Both the position numbers and the translations under genes were made by a program. The notes under the pieces were generated by a model. That model saw nothing but the letters and a program-made list of their open reading frames with translations. It did no database searches and was not told where the DNA came from. This document shows positions 37,321-46,425 of a stretch of 64,000 nt of DNA, in pieces. The number at the start of each line of letters is the position of its first letter. Within the stretch, counting starts at the first letter, position 1. Source of the DNA: JAIRVZ01 sp031553415 (lineage in GTDB: Bacteria; Bacteroidota; Bacteroidia; Bacteroidales; Azobacteroidaceae); assembly GCA_031553415.1 (NCBI GenBank), contig JAVBLO010000016.1:58480-122479 (forward strand). The letters are read 5' to 3'.

Positions 37321-40300
37321 ATGAAAAAACTTTTTATCTTTATATGTTGCAGCATCTTGCTTTCTACAGCTTGGGCTGTTACTCAATTGGCCGGTGAACC
37401 GGTAAAAAAACAAAAAGCGCCAAGTGCTACGATGGCGGAGATTACAGTGGCTACTCCAGGTGCTTGGAACATTCCGTCTACTTGGTCGGGAGGGACTTTG
37501 CCTGGAAGTGGAGATATAATAAGTTTTAGTACTAATACACTTCTTGCAACAGCCGCTGCTGGTACAGTTTTTGAACTTGGTCAACTTAAATCAACAAGCG
37601 GAATAGCCGCAATAGCAATGTCTGGATGTACATTAAATCTATATGGAGTATCTGATGGAACAAACAATGTTGCGCTTAACCTGACTGGAGGAAGTATGAG
37701 ATTTGGACGTACAGACTTTGGCAGTACTGCTACTTATTCTGAAATTGGAGCGGTTGTAATTAAGAATAATCAAGTATGGCATTCTACAAATGCTACTAAA
37801 GATAATACCTCCTTTTATGGAGGAGCTGCAGCCGGATTCAATTTAAGCAACTATACTATTACTAAAACAGGAACAGGATACGCTCAAATTAGTGGTGGCT
37901 TTGATGTAAAAGATGGAAAATTTATAATTTTAGCAGGAGGTTTGTGTCAGCAATCAGGAAATAGTAAAAATACTACCAGTACTAGAGTTGATCATGAAAT
38001 TAACTCTACAGGTACTCTTTTGATACAGGCAAATACTAAGACTGTTACAATTTCCGGAGGAACTACCACTTTAAACGGAGGAACACTTTCTTTTCAGGCT
38101 TCTGGTGGTATTTCATTTGGTAACAATATTGTTTTAGGAGCTGCAAGTACGATAATATTCAATGGAAGTAGTTCTGCTACCCTGAATTCCCCAATTTCCG
38201 GCTCTGCTGATTTAACTATTAATTTACCAGGAACTGGAACATACAACAGTACAGCAGTCAACACTCACACAGGAAAAACAATTTTAACCGGTGCCGCCGG
38301 AAGAGCTTTCAGCGTAAGCGGTATAAGTCCACTCGCCAATGGAGGCTGGGATGTTTCATTAGCAACACTCAATTTAATAAGTGGAAGTAAAATAGCAATT
38401 GCTGAAAATAAAGAATTTAAAGTTAACAGCGGAACTGTAAATGCAAATGGAACGATTATCAACTCGGGAACAATTAATTTAGCGGGAGGTACTCTAACAA
38501 TTGACGCAACAGCAACATTATCGAGTTCAACAGGTAGTATAACATTAAATGGAGGTACGCTTAGTGTGCCTTGCAATAAGGAATTAACTGCAAATGAAAT
38601 TTCAATAATTAATCCGACCACTCTAAATGTAACCTCTATTCCGACAACAGCAGCTAATTATCCGTTATTGACAAAAACATCCGGTACATTTACATCAGCA
38701 GATCTTGCTAAAATAACCGTAACCGGAGTGGGTGGTCTTACAAATTATGTAGCTCAATTAGGACTTTCAACAGACCAAAAAACTGTTATCCTTAAAATTA
38801 TTGCAGCTGCTGATGTTCCAAGCAAAACAATGAAAATAATTGAGGGTTCAACAGCTCTTGACAGTCAAATAAGCTGGGCATGGCAAGAAGATGAAACAGA
38901 AACTCCAGGTGATGATACAGTTCCTAGCAATAAAGACATTGCAGTATTAGATGACAACCATTTATCTGGCCCTACAGATTTCACTACGGGTTCTGACCTT
39001 TATTGGGGACGTATTCATTTAAAAAATGATGAAGCATACATGCATACTATTAATGGAGGTACAAAAATTTTGAATCTGTATGGAGTTGAGGGTATAGCGA
39101 TGAATATTGATGGAGCCGCCCAGTTCAATTTTACTTTTGGAGGCGTGAATATAATGAATGACCAAACATGGAATTCATCCAGTTCCTCTACTGCGGCAAA
39201 TAATATGCAAATACAAACTAATACAGCAGGTACTCCATTTGATTTAAAAAACAATACTCTTACAAAAACCGGTACAGGCATACTCCAAATTACTAGTGGA
39301 TTTACGTTAAAAGATGGAGCGGTCGTTGTATCCGGAGGTACGTTAATCATACAAGGAGGAAATTCAAGAATTACTACATCTACAAATGTAGATTACACTG
39401 TTAATACAGGAGGAGTATTACATTTTCAATCAAACAGTGGAGCTGTTACATTCGGATCTGGTGTGACAACAACGCTCAATGGTGGAAAATTGAAATTTTA
39501 TAGCGGCGTAAGTAGTATTGCGTGTGGAGCCAATATTTCTTTGAATGCTTCAAGCACAATTGAAAGTAGTTCTTATCCAGCAACCCTTTCTGGAAACATA
39601 ACAGGAGGTGAAACTGCAGATTTGAATTTTAATACTGGAAAAATAACACTTTCCGGAGCAAATTCTTATAAAGGGATAACTAAATTGTCGGGTGCTAACT
39701 TAACAGTACAAGGAAACCAATCTGCAGCTGATGGAGGATGGAATATTACATCTACATCAGCTATAGCTACACTTGAAAATGGCAGCACTATTGCCGTTGC
39801 ATCAGGTAAAGAATTCAAGTTAGCAAAAGGAACAGTTAGTGCTAACGGAACAATCGACAACAGCGGAACATTCAATCTCACCGAAGGAACATTCAACAAT
39901 ACCGGTACTATTAATAATGCCGGTACAATCACAAATTCAGCTGTTTTGAATAATACCGGTACAATTGACATTATTTCAGGTGGAACATTCGATATGAATA
40001 CTGTTTCAACTGTCGGCGGAACAGTTGCTTTAAATGGCGGTACATTAAAAGTTACTTACAACGCATCTGCTCCTACTTTCGGAACGTTGAATTTAACTTC
40101 AGGAACAATCAATATTGCCGGAGCAGGAAGTCTTGCCAATGGACAATACACATTGTTATCTGCAACAACATTGAATGTAACAGGAACTTTAAAAGCAACC
40201 ACGGCAGATGAAATTACTGCAACAGGCGCTCCTTCAGGAAAGAAATTCACTCTTACTTCTGTTGGAAATGAACTGAAACTTACAGTAGCAGATGATATAG

Positions 40301-40548
40301 GTACATCCGTAAAAACAGCAAACGCTTCTCAATTTGCAGTTTATCCTAACCCGGTAGCTCCTTCTGCAACATTGACAGTTACCACCGGTTTGGAAAATGC
40401 AACCATCAGTATCATCGACTTGCAAGGAAAAATTGTTAATTCTGTTAGTAACACAACAAGCTTAACAGCTCCTGCAACAAAAGGCACTTATATCATCCGT
40501 GTTTACAATGATAAATCTTCTGAAGAAAGCAAGATTTTAGTAAAATAA
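37321..40548 (+). CDS. Secreted beta-solenoid repeat protein with T9SS signal
   Basis: This 1075-residue protein has a signal peptide (to STAWA). Two tandem segments (~30-490 and ~495-960) carry beta-strand repeats rich in Gly, Asn, Thr and Ser (TTTLNGGTLSF, NNTGTINNAGTI, SGGTFDM), as in autotransporter passenger repeats. The last ~75 residues (FAVYPNPVAPSATLTV ... GTYIIRVYND) are a type A T9SS signal. The repeats and the tail closely resemble the C-terminal half of the PL8 protein at 9601-15024, but no enzyme domain is present. A structural, adhesive or glycan-binding surface role is inferred. Confidence 0.72.
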   Translation: MKKLFIFICCSILLSTAWAVTQLAGEPVKKQKAPSATMAEITVATPGAWNIPSTWSGGTLPGSGDIISFSTNTLLATAAAGTVFELGQLKSTSGIAAIAMSGCTLNLYGVSDGTNNVALNLTGGSMRFGRTDFGSTATYSEIGAVVIKNNQVWHSTNATKDNTSFYGGAAAGFNLSNYTITKTGTGYAQISGGFDVKDGKFIILAGGLCQQSGNSKNTTSTRVDHEINSTGTLLIQANTKTVTISGGTTTLNGGTLSFQASGGISFGNNIVLGAASTIIFNGSSSATLNSPISGSADLTINLPGTGTYNSTAVNTHTGKTILTGAAGRAFSVSGISPLANGGWDVSLATLNLISGSKIAIAENKEFKVNSGTVNANGTIINSGTINLAGGTLTIDATATLSSSTGSITLNGGTLSVPCNKELTANEISIINPTTLNVTSIPTTAANYPLLTKTSGTFTSADLAKITVTGVGGLTNYVAQLGLSTDQKTVILKIIAAADVPSKTMKIIEGSTALDSQISWAWQEDETETPGDDTVPSNKDIAVLDDNHLSGPTDFTTGSDLYWGRIHLKNDEAYMHTINGGTKILNLYGVEGIAMNIDGAAQFNFTFGGVNIMNDQTWNSSSSSTAANNMQIQTNTAGTPFDLKNNTLTKTGTGILQITSGFTLKDGAVVVSGGTLIIQGGNSRITTSTNVDYTVNTGGVLHFQSNSGAVTFGSGVTTTLNGGKLKFYSGVSSIACGANISLNASSTIESSSYPATLSGNITGGETADLNFNTGKITLSGANSYKGITKLSGANLTVQGNQSAADGGWNITSTSAIATLENGSTIAVASGKEFKLAKGTVSANGTIDNSGTFNLTEGTFNNTGTINNAGTITNSAVLNNTGTIDIISGGTFDMNTVSTVGGTVALNGGTLKVTYNASAPTFGTLNLTSGTINIAGAGSLANGQYTLLSATTLNVTGTLKATTADEITATGAPSGKKFTLTSVGNELKLTVADDIGTSVKTANASQFAVYPNPVAPSATLTVTTGLENATISIIDLQGKIVNSVSNTTSLTAPATKGTYIIRVYNDKSSEESKILVK

Positions 40549-40592
40549 GAGCATATATCGTTATGGTTCACGCCATAGCATAGCCACAAAAT

Positions 40593-40629
40593 TAAGAGGT
40601 TGTGGTACAGGTTTTACCACAGCCTCTTA
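40593..40629 (+). terminator. Hairpin after the solenoid gene
   Basis: TAAGAGGTTGTGGTA (40593-40607) pairs with TACCACAGCCTCTTA (40615-40629) over 15 bp with a single G-T pair. The T-tract after it is weak (TATATCTTATA), so termination may be incomplete. Confidence 0.75.
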
Positions 40630-40674
40630 TATATCTTATAAACCATAAAAACATTTTTTAATTATTTGATGCAC

Positions 40675-42849
40675 ATGAAAAAGTTTATTTACTCTCTTTC
40701 AATCCTTTTTTCTTTGTTGTTCCAACCGGTTTCCGCCCAATTCGCGGCAATTGATTGGGAAACATTTATGAAAGCCCAGGATTATACATCCACAACGATG
40801 GATAACTGGCAATCAGGCTTATTTACCGGAAACGGATTGATGGGGACTATGCTCTTCAAATCAGGCAATACCATCAGGATGGATGTTGGCCGCACGGATA
40901 TTTTTGATCATCAACCGGGCAGTGTAGCTGTCATGGACCGCGCTTTTTTCAAAGCCCGTCTGAGAATCGGTTATTTTCAACTGAATCCCGCCGGAACTAT
41001 TCAATCCATTGATGGAAGGATTGATATCTGGAATGCCGAATCACGTTGTAAAATCACCACAAACAAAGGAATCATTAACCTGACTGTATTTACGGCTTCC
41101 GACACCAATGTCATTTTCGCTGAAGCAGAAACAACAGGAGAAGAGTCGGCCTTTACCTGGTCATGGACTCCTTTTGCATCAATAACAACCAGGACAAGTT
41201 CGAAGCCGGCCACTTATTCCGGGAATCCTGCGCACGTTTTATCCAAAACCGGAAATATTGACATCTGCAACCAGGTTATGAAAGCCGGAGGCGGATATAC
41301 CACTGCATGGAAAGAAGAAACAGACAATGGCAAACGTAATTTATTCGTTACCGTACAATATTCCCAGACAGACAATAACCTTACAAAAACACAAGCAGTT
41401 GACCAGCTTAACGCTGTTGCATCTGCTCAAATCGCAACAATAAAAGATACACACCGCAATTGGTGGCACTCTTATCTGCCACAAAGTTATTTATCCATCC
41501 CGGATGCAAAATTGTTAAAATTCTACTGGATGCAACAATATAAATTAGGGTCGGCAACAAGGGAAGGAAAACCGGCAATTGACTTGCAAGGACCCTGGAC
41601 CAATGTAGAAACTCCCTGGCCTCTTTATTGGTTCAATCTCAACATACAACTCACCTATTCTCCCGTTTTCACGGCAAACCGTTTGGAACTGTTCAAACCG
41701 GTCATCAAGATGTTGACAGACAATGAACAAGCATTAATAAATAATGTTCCCGCTGCTTACAGGCATAATTCTGCCGCGCTCGGACGGGTAGGTCCTCCCG
41801 ATATGGACAGTCCTGTTTTTACGGTAAAAGGCAATACGGTAGGAAGTCCCGCACAAAATTATGAAGCCGCCAACCTGACCTGGTTGATGTTGTACTATTG
41901 GCAACAATACCGTTATTCGATGGATGCTTCTTTGTTAGACAAGTTTTATCCGTTATTGAAAAGAAGTATCAACTACTATATCAACCTCTTGGGTAAAAAT
42001 GAGAAAGGACAATGGGAAATTGATGCAGTCACACACTCTCCCGAATATGCTTCGGGGCGAAATACCAATTACGACCTCTCCGCTTTACGCTGGGGACTGA
42101 AAACTTTGTTGAGGGTGAATAAAGAACAAAATTATCAGGATACTCAGGAAACTCAATGGCAAGACATTCTTGATAACCTGATACCTTATCCCGAAAACGA
42201 AGATGGCTATATGGTTCATGAAAGTAAAGCATTAGACGGCTCCCACCGCCACTATTCTCACCTGATGATGATTTATCCGTATTATGATGTCAATTGGACA
42301 CAACTGAAAAACAGATCGCTAATTCAACGTTCAAAAGACCATTGGCAAAGTATGACCGGAGCGTTACAGGGTTATTCATTTTCCGGAAATGCAGCCATGT
42401 GCGCCATGATGGGACAGGGCGCGGAAGCCCGCGATGCTTTGAACAGGTTATTAAATAATTACGTAAAACCCAACTCCATGTACCTGGAATCCGGTCCTGT
42501 AATCGAAACTCCTTTGGCTGCCGCATCCAGTTTGCAAGATATGATGATTCAAAGTTGGTCTCCTTTCATCCAGGTCTTCCCGGCAATTCCGGCCGACTGG
42601 AAAAACGTGCGTTTTGATAACTTCCGCACGGAAGGCGCGTTTCTTGTAAGTGCGGAACGCATAGAGGGAGTTAATACCAGAGTAAAAGTGAAAAGCCTCG
42701 CAGGCGGAGACTTAATGATAGAACCCAACCTCGGGGAAAATTTCGACTTTGAGTCGACAGTCGCCGGACTAACCATCAAGAAAGTTGCTCCGGGATGTTA
42801 CTCTTGCTATATGCCGGCGAATGCGGAAATCACACTCACAGCAAAATAA
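40675..42849 (+). CDS. GH95-like glycoside hydrolase
   Basis: About 724 residues. ATG 40675 (MKKFIYSLS) starts a good signal peptide ending at VSAQ; ATG 40669 is two codons upstream. An N-terminal beta domain (GLFTGNGLMGTMLF ... DVGRTDIFDHQ) is followed by an (alpha/alpha)6 part with YWFNLNIQLTYSP (N321 and N323), THSPE (E457) and HRHYSHLMMIYP. These correspond to the N-x-N, general-acid SPE and SHL blocks of GH95 alpha-L-fucosidases and galactosidases. Sequence is divergent, so it may be a neighbouring family of the same clan. Removing terminal fucose or galactose from mucin-type glycans would fit the locus. It lies 21 bp upstream of the next gene. Confidence 0.65.
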   Translation: MKKFIYSLSILFSLLFQPVSAQFAAIDWETFMKAQDYTSTTMDNWQSGLFTGNGLMGTMLFKSGNTIRMDVGRTDIFDHQPGSVAVMDRAFFKARLRIGYFQLNPAGTIQSIDGRIDIWNAESRCKITTNKGIINLTVFTASDTNVIFAEAETTGEESAFTWSWTPFASITTRTSSKPATYSGNPAHVLSKTGNIDICNQVMKAGGGYTTAWKEETDNGKRNLFVTVQYSQTDNNLTKTQAVDQLNAVASAQIATIKDTHRNWWHSYLPQSYLSIPDAKLLKFYWMQQYKLGSATREGKPAIDLQGPWTNVETPWPLYWFNLNIQLTYSPVFTANRLELFKPVIKMLTDNEQALINNVPAAYRHNSAALGRVGPPDMDSPVFTVKGNTVGSPAQNYEAANLTWLMLYYWQQYRYSMDASLLDKFYPLLKRSINYYINLLGKNEKGQWEIDAVTHSPEYASGRNTNYDLSALRWGLKTLLRVNKEQNYQDTQETQWQDILDNLIPYPENEDGYMVHESKALDGSHRHYSHLMMIYPYYDVNWTQLKNRSLIQRSKDHWQSMTGALQGYSFSGNAAMCAMMGQGAEARDALNRLLNNYVKPNSMYLESGPVIETPLAAASSLQDMMIQSWSPFIQVFPAIPADWKNVRFDNFRTEGAFLVSAERIEGVNTRVKVKSLAGGDLMIEPNLGENFDFESTVAGLTIKKVAPGCYSCYMPANAEITLTAK

Positions 42850-42870
42850 ATTAACACATCAATTATCATT

Positions 42871-44958
42871 ATGAAACAATTATATCTTACAATTGCAGTT
42901 TTCTTATTTTGCAGTTTGGCAAGTTTCTCCCAAACAAAAGGAGGAACATTAAATACCGGAGGAACATGGTATCCTTTTGCATCACCTTCTGCAACTTATT
43001 ATAAAGGAACCAATGAACAAACTTATTTTTCATGGATCAATCAAAACGGCGAATTGATGGTTTCATCCATGAATTACAACACAGGAGTTTATTTCGAAAA
43101 AAAGATTAACAGCACGATACAGGGAGAGCAACCGGCGAATCCCACCATTCTTGTTCGTAAAGACGGGAAATTAATCGTTTTTTATGCCAAGAATGCAGAA
43201 AGCCCTTTGCACAAACTTATTTCGAAAAAAGCGGAAGACATTTCTTCATGGGAAACCGATTATACTTTCGGGAACACAATGCCTTGTGCGTTTCCATTCC
43301 GGTCGGATAATCAGATTTGTATCCTCTACTGTGGCGCCGGCGGATATCCGGAAATCATCTCATCTTCTGATGAAGGAGAAACTTTCGGGGCATCTCAAAA
43401 ATTGATTCAGGGCGGAAGTTCAGAGCCACAGGTTCGATATTGCCTCGACCCGACCGGAGCCCTTCACATGGCATTCACAAAAGGAAATCCACAAAGTGAA
43501 TCTGCCAATAAAATATTCTATGCATGTTTCAAAAACGGAAATTTTTATAAATCCGACGGTTCTTTAATAAAAACTTATACAGGAACAACAACAGCATTGG
43601 ATATTGCCCTGAATGAAGCGGAAGCGGTTTTATCACCTTCCGGCAAATGCAGAATCGGAGACTTTCTTACCGACAACTCCGGAAAACCGGTTATTGTATG
43701 TTCTTCTTTCACAAACGATACCGACCATGATTGTAAATATATCAGATGGAACGGAAATGCATGGGAAGAAAAACGAATCACTACAGGAGCTGAAATCACT
43801 CAGACAGCAGGAGGAATCACATTGGATTACAGCGACCTTTCTGCCGTTTATTTATCTAAAGCGGGCGCTTTTTACCAATATACGACTTCCAATAACGGAG
43901 ACAGTTGGATAGAAACTGGTATTCAGGAAGCTACCTTGTCTGCACTTACCAATATAAGCGCCTTTGTTCCGTTCAATCATAAAGATGGCCTTTTTGACGC
44001 TATCTGGAACAGGAATGATTTTATCCTTCGTGCAAATGGAGAAATGCAGGATATCCTGATGAATACGGAATCGCTCAAATTAACACTCGACAATACGAGG
44101 CAACTCAGTGTTACATTCTATCCAAATTCAGGAGATAAAACGATTACATGGAAGTCTTCCGACGAAAATGTAGCTACAGTATCTTCCTCAGGATTGGTAA
44201 CATCCAAAGGAAAAGGAACAGCTGTCATTTCAGCAACCAATTCTACCGGAAACACAACTTATTGCACTGTCGAAGTTATCGAACCTAATTATCTTGAAAA
44301 TGCATTTTTCGACTTCGGAATCTCCACATCTCCTGTTGCTCCCGGAGCAATCCAGGTAACAGAAACAACTATGTTGGGTGATTCTTTCGGCTGGTTAAGT
44401 ACAGGTGTCAGGGGCAGGGATAAATCCTCCGTTTCGGATCCGGAATTAAGGGACTTCTGCATTGCTCCGGGAAAAAGCCAGGAGGGCGTTTTCAAAGTGT
44501 TTGTCATCCCGGGATCTTACAAAATCACCACTAAACACGGTGACAACGAATATCTTCATGACAAAATGAATATTGATGTAAATGGTGTACGCAAAGCCAC
44601 CAATATTAATAGCGCCAAAGGAGCATACACAACTATAACATTTAATGTTACCACAACGGTCGATTATCTTGAGTTTAAACTTACAGATGACGGAGGCGAT
44701 GATAACTGGGTTATCAACTCGTTAAGAATAGAAAAGGATGCCAGTAGTATAGCCGATGTTTCATTAGATTATTTTATGAACCCTGAAACAATTGTCAGAG
44801 TTTACGATGTATTGGGAAAGAAAAGTTTGGAAGAAAAATTAGGCGACAGGACATATAATCATGTTTTGTTTAATAACAACCTATCCAAAGGAGTATATTT
44901 GGTTCAATTGAGTTTGGGAAATAAGTCTAAAACAATCAAGGTTTTATTAACAAACTGA
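42871..44958 (+). CDS. BNR-type beta-propeller protein with Ig-like domain and T9SS signal
   Basis: This 695-residue exported protein has a signal peptide to SFSQ. Residues ~30-400 resemble the BNR_4 beta-propeller (ATYYKGTNEQTYFSWINQNGE, SSDEGETFGASQKL). That fold is found in sialidase-like proteins and in several polysaccharide lyases (PL24/25-type). Residues ~405-470 are a bacterial Ig-like (Big_2) domain (ITWKSSDENVATVSSSGLVTSKGKG). A further beta domain and a T9SS-type tail (VYDVLGKKSLEEK ... GVYLVQLSLG) follow. No catalytic residues can be named, so it may be a lyase, a glycosidase or a binding protein. It ends the plus-strand arm. Confidence 0.65.
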   Translation: MKQLYLTIAVFLFCSLASFSQTKGGTLNTGGTWYPFASPSATYYKGTNEQTYFSWINQNGELMVSSMNYNTGVYFEKKINSTIQGEQPANPTILVRKDGKLIVFYAKNAESPLHKLISKKAEDISSWETDYTFGNTMPCAFPFRSDNQICILYCGAGGYPEIISSSDEGETFGASQKLIQGGSSEPQVRYCLDPTGALHMAFTKGNPQSESANKIFYACFKNGNFYKSDGSLIKTYTGTTTALDIALNEAEAVLSPSGKCRIGDFLTDNSGKPVIVCSSFTNDTDHDCKYIRWNGNAWEEKRITTGAEITQTAGGITLDYSDLSAVYLSKAGAFYQYTTSNNGDSWIETGIQEATLSALTNISAFVPFNHKDGLFDAIWNRNDFILRANGEMQDILMNTESLKLTLDNTRQLSVTFYPNSGDKTITWKSSDENVATVSSSGLVTSKGKGTAVISATNSTGNTTYCTVEVIEPNYLENAFFDFGISTSPVAPGAIQVTETTMLGDSFGWLSTGVRGRDKSSVSDPELRDFCIAPGKSQEGVFKVFVIPGSYKITTKHGDNEYLHDKMNIDVNGVRKATNINSAKGAYTTITFNVTTTVDYLEFKLTDDGGDDNWVINSLRIEKDASSIADVSLDYFMNPETIVRVYDVLGKKSLEEKLGDRTYNHVLFNNNLSKGVYLVQLSLGNKSKTIKVLLTN

Positions 44959-44967
44959 TAAATTACA

Positions 44968-45006
44968 AAACCTGCTTTCCGGTTGAAACTACCGGAAAGC
45001 AGGTTT
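44968..45006 (+). terminator. Strong terminator at the end of the PUL plus-strand arm
   Basis: AAACCTGCTTTCCGGT (44968-44983) and its exact complement (44991-45006) form a perfect 16-bp stem with a 7-nt loop. Only a short TTT follows, but the stem is very stable and sits 10 bp after the stop codon. Confidence 0.85.
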
Positions 45007-45054
45007 CACACACACTACTATTATTAAGCCTCAAATCTTTATAAGCTGTGAATA

Positions 45055-45975
45055 ATGAAAAATCAAACAAAAGCATTGTTATACGCAAGTTTTGTCATCC
45101 TTTGCTGGAGTACGGTTGCAACTGCATTTAAAATAGCATTATCAGAACTGACTTACACACAACTGCTACTGATATCCTCCATTACGGCCACAATTGTTTA
45201 TCTTATTTCAATTATTACGGAAAAAAAATGTAACCTCCTGATACAATGTTTCAGTAATAAAAAATTAATATTCCAAACAATTATTTTGGGATTAATCAAT
45301 CCGTTGACATACTATTTATTATTGTTCAAATCTTATAGTTTACTTCCGGCGCAAATTGCGCAACCACTCACTTGTTCCTGGCAAATTTTATTGCCTGTTT
45401 TTGCTTTCTTCTTCCTGAAAAAGAAAATTTCAAACTTTCAATGGTTAGGCTTAATTATCAGCTTTTCAGGAATTTTCATTATCTCAACCCAGGGAAATTT
45501 TTCAGGAATCAAATTTAATTCCACTACCGGTGTTATACTGGCATTATCCTGCGCTTTCTTCTGGGCTTTTTTCTGGACATTGAAAATCAAAAGCAACGTC
45601 GACACAACTGTTGAATTATTCCTGAGTTTTCTGATGTCATCCTTCGTGTTAATTACATATTTCTGCTTTAAAGGTATTGAAACACTATCATTGAAAGGAC
45701 TTTCGGCGGGAATTTATATTGGAATTTTTGAAATGGGACTTGCATTCCTGTGTTGGGCCAGGGCATTAAAACTTTCGAACAATACAGCAATGTTGAGCCA
45801 GTTAACTTACCTTGCTCCTTTTCTTTCTTTAATTTTAATCCATTTTATTTTAGGCGAACAAATTCACTGGGCTACTATAGCCGGATTGTCATTAATTATC
45901 GGTGGAATTTTATTAAGCAACAAAAAAATCTTCAATAAAATAAGGTATAACATACAGGCAATCAGAACGTCCTGA
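45055..45975 (+). CDS. EamA/DMT-family membrane transporter
   Basis: This 306-residue inner-membrane protein has about ten hydrophobic helices in two homologous halves, as in the drug/metabolite transporter superfamily. Features include WSTVATAFKIALSELTY near the N-terminus, LPAQIAQPLTCSWQILLPVFAFFFLKKK at the end of the first half, and GLAFLCWARALKLSNNTAMLSQLTYLAPFLSLI in the second. The substrate cannot be predicted. It is a single gene after the PUL terminator and is followed by the palindromic repeat element, so it is probably not part of the PUL. Confidence 0.85.
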   Translation: MKNQTKALLYASFVILCWSTVATAFKIALSELTYTQLLLISSITATIVYLISIITEKKCNLLIQCFSNKKLIFQTIILGLINPLTYYLLLFKSYSLLPAQIAQPLTCSWQILLPVFAFFFLKKKISNFQWLGLIISFSGIFIISTQGNFSGIKFNSTTGVILALSCAFFWAFFWTLKIKSNVDTTVELFLSFLMSSFVLITYFCFKGIETLSLKGLSAGIYIGIFEMGLAFLCWARALKLSNNTAMLSQLTYLAPFLSLILIHFILGEQIHWATIAGLSLIIGGILLSNKKIFNKIRYNIQAIRTS

Positions 45976-46014
45976 CCGCAAATCAATGAATTCGTCGTCT
46001 CAACTTTTTGAAAC

Positions 46015-46425
46015 AGCTCAAATCGAGCCCTATTTGAACTATTTTTTCGACAGGATTTACGGGATTGAAAGGATAACTGTGTAGCAGTTTGATTTTTGTA
46101 ACCGCGGGTTTTAACCTTACACAAGATTTCTGAGATACAGTGTTTTCTGGCGTAAGCGCTCGGCGTAGTTTTTAACTACGTCGTATCTAAAAGCAAAGCT
46201 CTGCTTTGCAAATGGCAAGCCGGGAGGCTTGCTTCTAACAACGACGTAGTTGAAAACTACGCCGAGCGCTTACGCCTATAACGCGCATTGCATCACGGCA
46301 TGGATGGCATTTATTGACCGTGGGCTGATGCCACACGGTCACAAAAATCAAACCGCTACGTGGTTATCCTTTCAATCCCGTAAATCCTGTCGAAAAATAG
46401 CTCAATTCGTGCCCTAATCGAGTTA
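46015..46425. repeat. Palindromic repeat element, copy 1 (long arms)
   Basis: The 128-bp core (46149-46276) folds on itself. The outer arms GGCGTAAGCGCTCGGCG and CGCCGAGCGCTTACGCC are exact complements. Inside are arm hairpins CGTAGTTTTTAACTACG and CGTAGTTGAAAACTACG, plus two internal hairpins GCAAAGCTCTGCTTTGC and GCAAGCCGGGAGGCTTGC. Around the core, about 80-90 bp arms are inverted copies of each other, including CGACAGGATTTACGGGATTG at 46048 and its complement at 46366-46392. The ends resemble those of copies 2 and 3 (TTTGAACTATTTTT and complement). The right end reaches the stop codon of the TonB gene. No coding sequence lies inside. Confidence 0.85.

Noticed and set aside
45864..46124. 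Minus-strand open frame of 86 codons.
   Set aside because: It covers the end of the EamA gene on the other strand and the arm of repeat copy 1; composition is not coding-like.
46149..46276. Palindromic core considered as a phage or conjugative attachment site or replication origin.
   Set aside because: There are three dispersed copies, no integrase or replication gene nearby, and no origin motifs; a repeat element fits better.
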